From: Corynebacterium liangguodongii
GTDB taxonomy: Bacteria > Actinomycetota > Actinomycetes > Mycobacteriales > Mycobacteriaceae
DNA length: 64,000 nucleotides
Assembly (NCBI RefSeq): GCF_003070865.1
Contig: NZ_CP026948.1
Span: 434,001-498,000, forward strand
Direction: 5' to 3'
Shown piece by piece: positions 34,404-42,138 of this stretch. Both the position numbers and the translations under genes were made by a program. Within the stretch, counting starts at the first letter, position 1. Every line of letters starts with the position of its first letter. The notes under the pieces are model-generated. The model saw only the letters and a program-made list of their open reading frames with translations. It made no database searches and had not been told where the DNA came from.

Positions 34404-34874
34404 TCACATCCCGCCGACGAATCCGAGCTGCCGCCACGCCTCGTAGGTGGCCACGGCGGCGGAGTTGGCCAGGTTCATCGAGCGCCGCCCTGGCAGCATG
34501 GGGATGCGCAGCCGGTCGGTCACCCGCGGGTGGAACGCGTGGGCCTCTGGCAGGCCCGTCGGCTCTGTACCAAACAGCAGGGCGTCGCCCTCGCGGTAGG
34601 ACACCTCGTGGTAGAAGGACGTGGCCTTCGTGGTGAAGGCGAAAACGCGCGAGCCCGGCAGCGCGGCGAAGCAGGCGTTGAGGTTCGAGTGGATGACTAC
34701 TTCTGCCAGGTCGTGGTAGTCCAGCCCCGCGCGGCGCAGGTGCTTCTCATCAAGGGAGAAGCCGAGCGGCTCGACGAGGTGCAGGGTCGCCCCAGTGCCC
34801 GCGCTGAGCCGGATCGCGTTGCCGGTGTTCGGGGGGATGACCGGGTTGTCAAAGATAATGTGCAGGTGCGCCAC
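34404..34874 (-). CDS. trmL: tRNA (cytidine/uridine-34 2'-O)-methyltransferase TrmL-like
   Basis: 156 aa, SpoU family with a trefoil knot: [20 protein letters not shown] at the start, [11 protein letters not shown] near 115 and [20 protein letters not shown] near the end. It methylates the wobble ribose of certain leucine tRNAs in known members. GTG at 34874 is chosen, since a TAGACT -10 box (34883-34888 on the minus strand) lies 8 nt upstream; it is divergent from folD. Confidence 0.9.
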   Translation of the reverse strand: MAHLHIIFDNPVIPPNTGNAIRLSAGTGATLHLVEPLGFSLDEKHLRRAGLDYHDLAEVVIHSNLNACFAALPGSRVFAFTTKATSFYHEVSYREGDALLFGTEPTGLPEAHAFHPRVTDRLRIPMLPGRRSMNLANSAAVATYEAWRQLGFVGGM

Positions 34875-34882
34875 GGGGCACA

Positions 34883-34892
34883 AGTCTAGGAT
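34883..34892. promoter_or_regulatory. Overlapping divergent -10 boxes of trmL and folD
   Basis: On the minus strand TAGACT (34883-34888) serves trmL; on the plus strand TAGGAT (34887-34892) serves folD. Each lies 7-8 nt before its GTG start. The boxes share two bases, so transcription in the two directions should compete. Confidence 0.5.
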
Positions 34893-34899
34893 GGGGGAT

Positions 34900-35751
34900 G
34901 TGAGTGCAATCAAATTGGACGGAAAGCTCTACCGCGAGGAGATCTTCGCGGACTTGAAAAAGCGCGTCGCCGCGCTGAAGGAGCGGGGGATCACGCCCGG
35001 CCTGGCCACCGTGCTCGTCGGCGAGGATCCGGCGAGCCAGAACTACGTGCGCATGAAGCACAAGGATTGCGCGGAGCTCGGCATCGCCTCCATCATGAAA
35101 GAGCTGCCTGGCGACGCAACGCAGGACGAGCTCGATGCGCTTATCGACGACCTGAATAACGACCCCGCCGTCACCGGATACATCGTCCAACTCCCGCTGC
35201 CGAAACACCTCGACGAGAACCGGGTGCTCGGCCGCATCGACCCCGACAAGGACGCCGACGGCCTGCACCCGGTGAACCTGGGCAAGCTGGTGTTAAACGA
35301 ACCCGCCCCGCTGCCGTGCACACCCAACGGCTCCATCAAGCTGCTCGAGCGCTTCGGCGTGGACCTGGGCGGCGCCATCGTCTGCGTCATCGGGCGCGGC
35401 GTGACGGTGGGCCGCCCGATCTCTCTCATGCTCACCACCCGGTCCGTCAACGCCACCGCGGTGCTCTGCCATACCGGTACGAAGGATTTGGCGGCGGAGA
35501 CGCGCCGGGCCGATGTCATCATCGCCGCCGCCGGCAAGCCCCACATGATCACTCCTGAGATGGTCAAGGAGGGCGCGGCGGTGCTCGACGTCGGCGTCTC
35601 ACGCGTCGACGGCAAGACGGTTGGGGATGTCCACCCCGACGTGTGGGAGAAGGCCGGTTGGGTCTCCCCGAACCCGGGCGGCGTGGGCCCCATGACGCGT
35701 ACCTTCCTGGTGCGCAACATCGTCGAGCGCGCCGAGCGCATTGCTGGTTAA
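34900..35751 (+). CDS. folD: Methylenetetrahydrofolate dehydrogenase/cyclohydrolase FolD
   Basis: 283 aa. [20 protein letters not shown] with catalytic lysine, [35 protein letters not shown] and the NADP loop [16 protein letters not shown] all match FolD. It interconverts 5,10-methylene- and 10-formyl-tetrahydrofolate. The start is GTG 34900, 7 nt after TAGGAT; an in-frame ATG lies at 34891 inside that box. It is followed 2 nt later by the DUF3017 gene. Confidence 0.96.
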   Translation: MSAIKLDGKLYREEIFADLKKRVAALKERGITPGLATVLVGEDPASQNYVRMKHKDCAELGIASIMKELPGDATQDELDALIDDLNNDPAVTGYIVQLPLPKHLDENRVLGRIDPDKDADGLHPVNLGKLVLNEPAPLPCTPNGSIKLLERFGVDLGGAIVCVIGRGVTVGRPISLMLTTRSVNATAVLCHTGTKDLAAETRRADVIIAAAGKPHMITPEMVKEGAAVLDVGVSRVDGKTVGDVHPDVWEKAGWVSPNPGGVGPMTRTFLVRNIVERAERIAG

Positions 35752-35753
35752 CC

Positions 35754-36065
35754 GTGCTGGATAACCCCCACGACTTGGGAAATCGGCCTTCGCCGCTGCC
35801 GCTGCGCGCGCAGCAGTCGATGGTCGTGATCTTCGCCGTGGGCCTTCTGGCGGCGACGGCTTACGTGCTAAGCGACCACTGGCGCCGCGCCACCTTTGCC
35901 CTCGGAGCGAGCCTGGCCTGGCTCTCGCTGATGCGCTTGACCTGTGACTCGAAGGTCATCGGCCTGGTTGCGGTGCGCTCTAAGCGTTTCGACGCCCTAT
36001 TTACCGCCGCCCTCGGCGGGGCCATGATGTGGCTCGCATGGTCGGTGGATGCGCTGGGGAGCTAG
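35754..36065 (+). CDS. DUF3017 membrane protein
   Basis: 103 aa with three hydrophobic segments (about 20-38, 46-62, 82-98). A DUF3017 gene immediately after folD is a common actinobacterial arrangement. GTG start at 35754, directly after the folD stop. Function unknown. Confidence 0.8.
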   Translation: MLDNPHDLGNRPSPLPLRAQQSMVVIFAVGLLAATAYVLSDHWRRATFALGASLAWLSLMRLTCDSKVIGLVAVRSKRFDALFTAALGGAMMWLAWSVDALGS

Positions 36066-36313
36066 AAACAACCTCCTGCTGGCTACGGGATGGTTCGTCG
36101 GGGCTACCCATCGCGCTGTGTCGCCCGCCCGGCAATCCGGGTCCACGCTCGCGGGCACACCGCCAAGAGTGTACTTAAGTGTAGACACCAAAGAATTAAC
36201 CCACAATCACTTCCCCTAAGACACCGTGAGGGGCTACCGTATCCCTAGGTTTCGGGTGAATAACCGCACACCTAGCCACTATTGGAACAGCGTTTTCACG
36301 GAAGGTACGTGTG

Positions 36314-36598
36314 ATGAAGACTCGACCCAGGATTGCCACCGCCGGTGTGGCGATCCTCCTCAGCATGGCCGGGATGGCCGCGGCAGTCGCGGAGCCAAAG
36401 GACGGTGGAGATTGGGATCACGGGAGCAGCGGTGGACGAGTGTGGTCAAACTACTGGCACCCGTCGGTGAATCATGGTGCCTCGGTTCAGGGGTTGCGCT
36501 ATGTTGACTCAGGTTGCCAGCCGGCGGGAACCTGGGCGCGTGCCCAGGCGCCCTCCAACCCTATCTGGTCTGATGGGTCCTACTATCGGTTCTGCTGA
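36314..36598 (+). CDS. Lactococcin 972-family bacteriocin precursor (first)
   Basis: 94 aa. A Sec signal peptide (residues 1-26, probable cut after AVA) precedes a 68-residue mature peptide. The family pattern is visible: GGDWDHG at 32-38, GGRVWSNYWHPSVNHGASVQ at 41-60 and GTWARAQ near 73. Two cysteines (GC in DSGC and the final C) could form a disulfide. Lactococcin 972 blocks septum formation by binding lipid II; activity here is inferred. GGAAGG precedes the ATG. It heads a run with the DUF1430 transporter and ABC ATPase. The 248-bp gap before it contains nothing I recognise. Confidence 0.85.
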   Translation: MKTRPRIATAGVAILLSMAGMAAAVAEPKDGGDWDHGSSGGRVWSNYWHPSVNHGASVQGLRYVDSGCQPAGTWARAQAPSNPIWSDGSYYRFC

Positions 36599-36616
36599 CA
36601 GGTGCTAAGGAACGCA

Positions 36617-38593
36617 GTGCACAAAGTACGCGTACAGGCGACATCGCTGTTTGGGGCAGCTATTGCCATCGCCGGGTGCGCGTGCTTCGTCCTGGCATAT
36701 TGGGCGGCAGCCTTGATCCAGGGGGCCGATGTTGTCGAGCAGGGACGCACAACCCAGATCACGACGGTGAAGAGCGCGGAGGACAACGAGCGCCTTTTGA
36801 GCGACTTACAGCAGCTGGCGGTAGATCACGGGCAGCGCATAGCGGTGGCGATCGCACGACCTGACGCGACAGATATTTATGCGGCGGGAACAGCAGGCGG
36901 TACTACCTATCGTGGCCTGCCTCCTACCAATCAGCGAATTATGCATTCCTTGGGTGATGTTCCGCTCGGAGACCCGCGCCAAGTCTACCAGCTCTCGGGC
37001 GGTAGAGAATTCCACGCTCGCTTTGTTGAAGCCGCCGAGTCCCACGGGTACGACGTAGCCAATCTGGAAAACCACGAGTTTGTCTATCTCCTCGCCGGGA
37101 CGCCCTTGGCAAAGTTCTTCGGGCTGCTCCTCCTCGCGGCGATGGCCTTGGTCGTCATCGCCATTCTTCTGTCGTCGCAGGACTACGCCACCTGGCAACT
37201 CTACGGCTACGGGTATTGGGACAGTGCGCGGAGAGAGCTGGAAAGATCCATTCTCCGCCCACTGTTCGCGGTACTCCTTGGCGAAATAATCATGATAGCG
37301 CTCGTCGTGCTCATTTCTTCGCCGCATTCGACAGTCATGCTCATCCGGTACCTGGCACTGTTGTCGATGGTGTTTTCGATCGTCATGTGTGCGGCCTTCC
37401 TGGCGTGTTTGTGGGTTGTGCGTCGGCTGAGCATCCCTGCGCGCCTCAAGGGCAAGTTGCCCGTTGGGGAAAGCATGGTGGTCGTTGCCGTGATGTTCGC
37501 GTTGACGTGCATTTCCGTGTCGTCGTTCGTTCTTCCTGCCTTCAATATCGTGCCGGAATGGAAGGCACAAGAGGCAGTCAAAGGGGAGTGGGAACGAACC
37601 TCGGGGGTCTACCGGGCCGAGTTGTCCGGAGCGCGCAACATGGAAGGTGTCCAAGACTCGACCGCGCGGCTCGCGCAGCGGGTTCGGGAGCTATCTGCGA
37701 GGGGAAACGTCGTCCTTGCGGAGTACCTTCCGCCGGATACCCTGCTGGGGGTACACAGCCCCATGATGATCTTCAACAACGAGGGACTGACGCGCTCAGT
37801 TGAGGGGACGCTACTCGCCCAGTTGCACGCGGACGCGCAGCCCGTGCCCACGATCTTCGTTCCAGGCGGTGGCGCGCTGAGCGAGGACACGCGTTCGCGC
37901 GTGTGCGCACAGTTTGAAACGAGCCAGTGCGCGGTGAGGCAGGTTTCTGGCTCCGGCCACCCCGTCTTTACGTGGGCCTTCAGCGAAGTGGGGTGGATGG
38001 ATCCGTCGATCGAGATGGATCCCGTTATAGTCGTCGTTCCCGATGATTTGCCGCTGAGCGATCGACATGTCGTCGCAAAGCTGTCGCAGTCGCACATTGG
38101 TTTTGTGGGGGGAAATATTGATCTCAGCGACCCGGACATCGCGAATTTCGTGGCCCGTTTGGAGCCATTCGACACCGCTTGGGCGCATGCGCACCGAACC
38201 ATCGGCAGAGAGATGATCGTCTATGTGGGCGGCGCGGTCATTTCTGTGTTGTTCGCGGCCGGCATTGGAGCAGCAGGGGGAGTCTTCTACTGCAGATTGT
38301 GGAGCCAAAACTTACGCGCGTTGAGGATCCTCGGCCGCAGCCCATTGAATGTCTACCGTAGAGCAATCGCCATCGACGCGGTGTCGTTTGCCGCAGTGCT
38401 CTGGTACTTATGGCAGCGATCCAGCTACATCAGGTCCCTGGATGCGCTGCCCCCGGGTGCGGCCACACCGTCGATGATTGCCCAATTCAGCGTTCGGCTC
38501 CCCGCAGCCCTTAGCTCTGCATTCGTCCCCGTACTTGTTTCGGGAGCGGCGCTGGTAGTGGTCCTTGTCGTAGGAAGGAGGGCAGCGCGATGA
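36617..38593 (+). CDS. Bacteriocin-associated integral membrane protein (DUF1430)
   Basis: 658 aa. One N-terminal span, a roughly 130-residue extracellular part, four spans around 165-330, a second large outside domain (about 340-520) and three spans at the end. This is the layout of the DUF1430 permease that accompanies lactococcin 972 in its host, thought to give immunity and/or export. GTG 36617 is preferred since AAGGA lies 5 nt upstream; GTG 36602 in frame is the alternative. It overlaps the ATPase gene by 4 bp. Confidence 0.82.
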   Translation: MHKVRVQATSLFGAAIAIAGCACFVLAYWAAALIQGADVVEQGRTTQITTVKSAEDNERLLSDLQQLAVDHGQRIAVAIARPDATDIYAAGTAGGTTYRGLPPTNQRIMHSLGDVPLGDPRQVYQLSGGREFHARFVEAAESHGYDVANLENHEFVYLLAGTPLAKFFGLLLLAAMALVVIAILLSSQDYATWQLYGYGYWDSARRELERSILRPLFAVLLGEIIMIALVVLISSPHSTVMLIRYLALLSMVFSIVMCAAFLACLWVVRRLSIPARLKGKLPVGESMVVVAVMFALTCISVSSFVLPAFNIVPEWKAQEAVKGEWERTSGVYRAELSGARNMEGVQDSTARLAQRVRELSARGNVVLAEYLPPDTLLGVHSPMMIFNNEGLTRSVEGTLLAQLHADAQPVPTIFVPGGGALSEDTRSRVCAQFETSQCAVRQVSGSGHPVFTWAFSEVGWMDPSIEMDPVIVVVPDDLPLSDRHVVAKLSQSHIGFVGGNIDLSDPDIANFVARLEPFDTAWAHAHRTIGREMIVYVGGAVISVLFAAGIGAAGGVFYCRLWSQNLRALRILGRSPLNVYRRAIAIDAVSFAAVLWYLWQRSSYIRSLDALPPGAATPSMIAQFSVRLPAALSSAFVPVLVSGAALVVVLVVGRRAAR

Positions 38594-39258
38594 CTGGGGC
38601 TCCGCTTATCAACGTCACCGACGCCTGCTACACAATTGGGTCTCGCACACTGTGGCGCGGGCTCAACCTCGAGGTTGAGCCCGCGGAAATGGTCGCCATC
38701 ACCGGCCCTTCGGGGGCGGGCAAGACGACGCTTCTGAACTGTATCGGCCTGATTGATCGATTTACCGCAGGCCGGCTGAGCATCCTCAATCGTGATCTCA
38801 GCGCGCCCAAGGAAAGCGTCGCGCGGCGGTTTCGTCGTCAAGAGCTCGGCTATTTGTTCCAGGACTTTGCCCTTGTCGAGGCCGACTCGGTCATCGATAA
38901 CGTCCGGTTGGCGCTTCCGCCGGGTACCTCGAGGCGCGACGCCGTGGAAAAAATCCGCGCGGCCCTCGATGTGGTCGGCCTGAGCGAAAAGAGGAGAAAC
39001 ATTGAGAAGTCGAAGGTGTACGAGCTCAGCGGAGGGGAGCAACAGCGCGTTGCGCTCGCTCGCTTGATCGTCCGCAACCCTCGAATCATTCTCGCCGATG
39101 AGCCGACCGCTTCGCTTGACCGCGAAAATGGCGAGATGACGCTCAGGTTGATGCGGCTACGCGCCGAGGCGGGCGCGGCTGTAGTTGTGGTCAGCCACGA
39201 CCCCTGGGTCGTCGACCACTGCGACCGGGAATTCCGCATAGCAATGGAGGAGAATTAA
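38590..39258 (+). CDS. ABC transporter ATPase of the bacteriocin locus
   Basis: 222 aa. Walker A GPSGAGKTT (about 39-47), Q-loop LFQDFALVE, signature LSGGEQQR, Walker B RIILADEP and the switch His in VVSHDPW are intact. MacB/LolD-like size, without membrane spans. It should power the DUF1430 permease. Its stop codon overlaps the start of the next precursor by 1 nt (TAATG). Confidence 0.9.
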   Translation: MTGAPLINVTDACYTIGSRTLWRGLNLEVEPAEMVAITGPSGAGKTTLLNCIGLIDRFTAGRLSILNRDLSAPKESVARRFRRQELGYLFQDFALVEADSVIDNVRLALPPGTSRRDAVEKIRAALDVVGLSEKRRNIEKSKVYELSGGEQQRVALARLIVRNPRIILADEPTASLDRENGEMTLRLMRLRAEAGAAVVVVSHDPWVVDHCDREFRIAMEEN

Positions 39259-39599
39259 TGAACACCAAACGGATTGTCTTGACGTCGGCCAGCGTGCTGC
39301 TTGCGGCGGTGCTTGTGGTCTTCGCGCTGTTGTTCGCGCACCTTATTGGAAACACACCCGCCAGCACTGTGGACCACGACGGAGGAGCGTGGGACACCGG
39401 CGCAAATGGCGGTCGAGCGTGGAGCAGCTACGAGCATCCGACGCAGTGGCACTTTGCCGAGGTGCAGGGGCACGGGACGTCGCGAAGCGAATGCGTCGCA
39501 CCGGGGCAGGTGGCGCGCATGACGGTTGCTCAGAGCTGGATCGGCCGCAATCACTTCGACGCCGGCGTGTGCGAGCCGCCTGCCGCGGTGTCGCCCTAG
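39258..39599 (+). CDS. Lactococcin 972-like precursor (second)
   Basis: 113 aa. An N-terminal hydrophobic segment (about 7-29) is followed by [20 protein letters not shown] (about 41-60), HFAEVQGHG and two cysteines (SEC, GVC). The WDxG..GGR.WS.Y.HP core parallels the first precursor, so it may be a second peptide, an immunity protein or a membrane-anchored variant, because a signal cleavage site is less clear than in the first. It is translationally coupled to the ATPase. Its stop codon TAG lies within sequence shared with the metX 3' end. Confidence 0.75.
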   Translation: MNTKRIVLTSASVLLAAVLVVFALLFAHLIGNTPASTVDHDGGAWDTGANGGRAWSSYEHPTQWHFAEVQGHGTSRSECVAPGQVARMTVAQSWIGRNHFDAGVCEPPAAVSP

Positions 39600-39775
39600 A
39601 TGTCGTAGGCTCCGCGGCCGACGTCGTGGCGGTTGAGCATTTCGGTGAGCGTGACGTAGCTGCCGGCGTCGAAACGCTCGACGAGCTTGACGCCTTGGTG
39701 ATCGAGGTAGCTGTGCACCGCGAAGCGTTGGTCGTCGCGGCGGTAGGGGCCGAAGGGGTCCTCGCCGGCCTGGGC
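39592..39775 (-). pseudogene. Partial, internally deleted duplicate of metX
   Basis: This stretch matches metX: 39592-39617 corresponds to 40969-40994 and 39612-39775 to 41253-41416, joined at a shared CCGCGG. That implies a 264-bp (88-codon, in-frame) deletion at a 6-bp microhomology. Several point differences from the intact gene show it is not recent, or came from another strain. Homology stops abruptly at 39775. It borders the bacteriocin genes. Confidence 0.88.
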
Positions 39776-40039
39776 AACCTTTAACTGGAGTTGTTGTGCT
39801 GTTCTTACCAGTATCTCCCGAGTTGTCAGCGAAATCGAATTACTTTTCAGAGCGGCCGCAATGACCGTTTGTAACGCACGGATCCTAAAGTGTATGGGAT
39901 GATTCTCAAAGGGCGCACTTGATTGCTGCGGAAGTGAGCGCTTTCCGCTTCGCGCTGCTGCAGAAGTGCCAATCTACCTAGGGAGCTGCATCAAATTACC
40001 GCTATTGACCGGTAATTCCCGCCGTGATATTTTGCCGGC
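39776..40039. other. Intergenic region upstream of the 78-aa gene
   Basis: No gene is supported here. It contains an imperfect hairpin (GCGGAA...TTCCGC around 39937-39957) and ends in the operator-like palindrome described separately. Base composition is lower in GC than the neighbours. Confidence 0.5.
39994..40017. promoter_or_regulatory. Palindrome in the promoter of the 78-aa gene
   Basis: AATTACCG (39994-40001), 8-nt spacer, CGGTAATT (40010-40017): perfect 8-bp arms. The right arm overlaps a TTGACC -35-like box (40005-40010); GATATT (40026-40031) is the likely -10, 8 nt before ATG 40040. It looks like a repressor operator. Confidence 0.6.
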
Positions 40040-40276
40040 ATGAACGAAAAAATAGCCCTTAACGCGATCGGACCGCGAGCTCGTGACGCTGCGTGCCAAT
40101 TGCGTGCGATTGCCGCATTTCTCTCGCAGATTGATGCTCTTGAGACAGAGGATGTGCCGGGGTGGGAATTTATGGGTACCCGCTTTTTTATCGAGGAAAG
40201 GGGGGCTCTTCTCGACATAGCCGACCTTCTGGAATGCGAATTGGCACCTGAGGCGGAAAAGTACGCGGGGCCGTAG
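40040..40276 (+). CDS. Small protein of unknown function in the bacteriocin island
   Basis: 78 aa, soluble, mainly helical in appearance, acidic C-terminal half (ALLDIADLLECELAPEAEKY). No family recognised. The promoter has a perfect palindrome and the -10 places the transcript start at the ATG, arguing for a real, regulated, leaderless gene. It is convergent with the third lactococcin-like precursor, so an immunity or regulatory role is possible but not shown. Confidence 0.55.
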   Translation: MNEKIALNAIGPRARDAACQLRAIAAFLSQIDALETEDVPGWEFMGTRFFIEERGALLDIADLLECELAPEAEKYAGP

Positions 40277-40302
40277 GGTGATTCGCGTACTTCTCCGAGT
40301 CT

Positions 40303-40743
40303 CTACTGGGTTGACCAGTATGTGAAGCAGGTACCGGATCCGTAGCCTGCCCTCACAGAGGCATTTGCCCAGTTTCCAGAGCGGGCTGTGGCGCTACGAG
40401 AGTCACCGCCCATCGAGGCAGTCGCGGTGTGCGACTTCGAACGGTGCATGTAGTTTGAGAAGCACTCCTTTGTGGGCCCGTTAATGAGACGCCAGCCGTA
40501 ACTCCAATCACCTCCCCCGACGGATTCATTCTTCGTGCATGGCAGTCCACGCACTGAAAAATAGGGTGTTGTCGACGGCGTGGCATCCAGCTCGAAATGC
40601 ACGAACCCAGATGTTGGATTACCGAATTTATCAACGGTGAGAATGGTGTGTTGAACCGTTGGGGTAGATGCGATGGCATTGGGCGGGGGCGTGAGGCAAA
40701 TTGTTGCCGCGAGAACTGCAGGCAATAACCGTGTGACTTTCAA
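40303..40743 (-). CDS. Lactococcin 972-like precursor (third)
   Basis: 146 aa. Signal peptide 1-25 (cut after AIA), then a longer mature part. The C-terminal 70 residues show the family pattern: GGGDWSYGWRL, CFSNYMHRSKSHTATASMGG, then RSGNWANASVRAG and FTYW. Three cysteines in the mature part. The start is TTG at 40743 behind GGAGG at the right spacing; no ATG or GTG fits. It stands alone, opposite in strand to the other bacteriocin genes. Confidence 0.75.
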   Translation of the reverse strand: MKVTRLLPAVLAATICLTPPPNAIASTPTVQHTILTVDKFGNPTSGFVHFELDATPSTTPYFSVRGLPCTKNESVGGGDWSYGWRLINGPTKECFSNYMHRSKSHTATASMGGDSRSATARSGNWANASVRAGYGSGTCFTYWSTQ

Positions 40744-40915
40744 GGGGGCCTCCGAGAGCCAGGCTTGTAGTTGGCTGGGAGGGGTTTGAAACTACCCTTG
40801 TCTCAAAACTATACATATAGTTACCAAGCGTTTGGCGAAAATAGCATGGCAAGCGTCCGGGGACGCCCGCTTCATCGGCTGGGTCAGCCAGGGGCGGGCC
40901 CTGCTTTTGCACGCC

Positions 40916-40959
40916 GGGGCAACCGGGGCGGAGGTTCGGGACTGCGGTTGCCCCTTTTT
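40916..40959 (+). terminator. Hairpin with T-run near the metX 3' end
   Basis: GGGGCAACCG (40916-40925) pairs with CGGTTGCCCC (40945-40954) and is followed by TTTTT on the plus strand. The T-run is on the strand opposite to metX, and no plus-strand gene ends just before it, so its use is unclear. Confidence 0.45.
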
Positions 40960-40972
40960 CCGGGTGCGCGCC

Positions 40973-42121
40973 CTAGATGTCGTAGGCTCCGCGGTGCGAG
41001 GCGAAGTCGTGCGGGGACGGCGTTTGCTCCATCAGGGCGATAAAGCGGCGCAGGATGAGGTCCATTTGGCGGCCTTCGACTAAGAAGGCGTCGTGGCCGA
41101 CGGGGCTAGACAGCTTCGACATGGCCATGAGGTTGCCCAGGTTGCGCGAGAGGTGTTCTTGCTGGTGGTAGGGGTAGAGGATGTCGGTGTCGACGCCGAC
41201 GATCATCGTGGGGATCTTCGAGCTGGCCAGCGCCTTGTTTAAGCCCCCGCGGCCGCGGCCGACGTCGTGGCGGTTGAGCGTTTCGGTCAGTGTGACGTAG
41301 CTGCCGGCGTCGAAACGCTCGACGAGCTTGACCCCTTGGTGGTCGAGGTAGCTCTGCACCGCAAACCGCTGGTCGTCGCGGCGGTAGGGGCCAAGCGGGT
41401 TCTCCCCGGCCTGGGCGGAAGTACCGAAACGTTCGTCGATCTCCAGCTCCCCGCGGTAGGTCAGGTGCGCGATGCGGCGTGCGGCCGCGAGCCCCGCGTC
41501 GGGGCCGTGGGGCGCGTCGTAGTAGTCGCCGCCGTGCCAGTCGGGGTCGCGGGTGATGGCGGAGAGCTGGGCGGTCTGGATCCCGATCTGCCAGGCGCTC
41601 GAGCGCGCCGAGACCGCCAGCACGCAGGCGTAGTCCACCATCTCTGGGTACATGATCGTCCACTCGAGCGTGCGCGCCCCGCCCATCGAGCCGCCGAGGA
41701 TAGCGTGTACTCGCCCGATGCCCAGGGCGTCTACAAACCGCTTTTCCGCCGTGACCTGGTCGCGGATGGAGATGGCGGGGAAGCGCGAGCCCCAGCGGCC
41801 CCCGTCGGGGTGCGGGCTGGCGGGGCCCGTCGAGCCGTAGCAGCTGCCCAGGGCGTTTGTGCACACCACGCACCAGGTGTCGGTGTTCAGCGCCTTGCCG
41901 GGGCCGATGACCTCGCACCACCACTCGGCGGCGTTCGAGTCGCCTGTTAGGGCGTGCTCGACAAGGAGGATGTTGTTGGCCCCGGAGGCGTCGCCACGAA
42001 ACTCGCCCCAGGCCTGGTAGGCGATCTCGGCGCCCGAGATGACGGCGCCGGCCTCCGTGGAGAGGTCTCCGATGCGCACGGTGTGCAGCGCGCCGTCGGA
42101 GATGAGCGTCGGGGAGGTCAT
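40973..42121 (-). CDS. metX: Homoserine O-acetyltransferase MetX
   Basis: 382 aa, alpha/beta hydrolase fold. LGSCYGSTGPASPHPDG, the nucleophile elbow ILGGSMGGAR with Ser145, VDTDILYP with the acid and PVGHDAFL with the His are intact. It acetylates homoserine with acetyl-CoA, the first committed step to methionine. ATG 42121 is used, as the longer reading needs a TTG. It lies 17 bp after metY in the same direction. A broken duplicate of its 3' part lies 1.2 kb away. Confidence 0.95.
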   Translation of the reverse strand: MTSPTLISDGALHTVRIGDLSTEAGAVISGAEIAYQAWGEFRGDASGANNILLVEHALTGDSNAAEWWCEVIGPGKALNTDTWCVVCTNALGSCYGSTGPASPHPDGGRWGSRFPAISIRDQVTAEKRFVDALGIGRVHAILGGSMGGARTLEWTIMYPEMVDYACVLAVSARSSAWQIGIQTAQLSAITRDPDWHGGDYYDAPHGPDAGLAAARRIAHLTYRGELEIDERFGTSAQAGENPLGPYRRDDQRFAVQSYLDHQGVKLVERFDAGSYVTLTETLNRHDVGRGRGGLNKALASSKIPTMIVGVDTDILYPYHQQEHLSRNLGNLMAMSKLSSPVGHDAFLVEGRQMDLILRRFIALMEQTPSPHDFASHRGAYDI

Positions 42122-42138
42122 AGCACTCAAGGGTATCG

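Noticed and set aside
40832..41083. 83-codon plus-strand frame between the third bacteriocin gene and metX
   Set aside because: Runs antisense into metX, crosses a hairpin with T-run, and has no ribosome-binding site.
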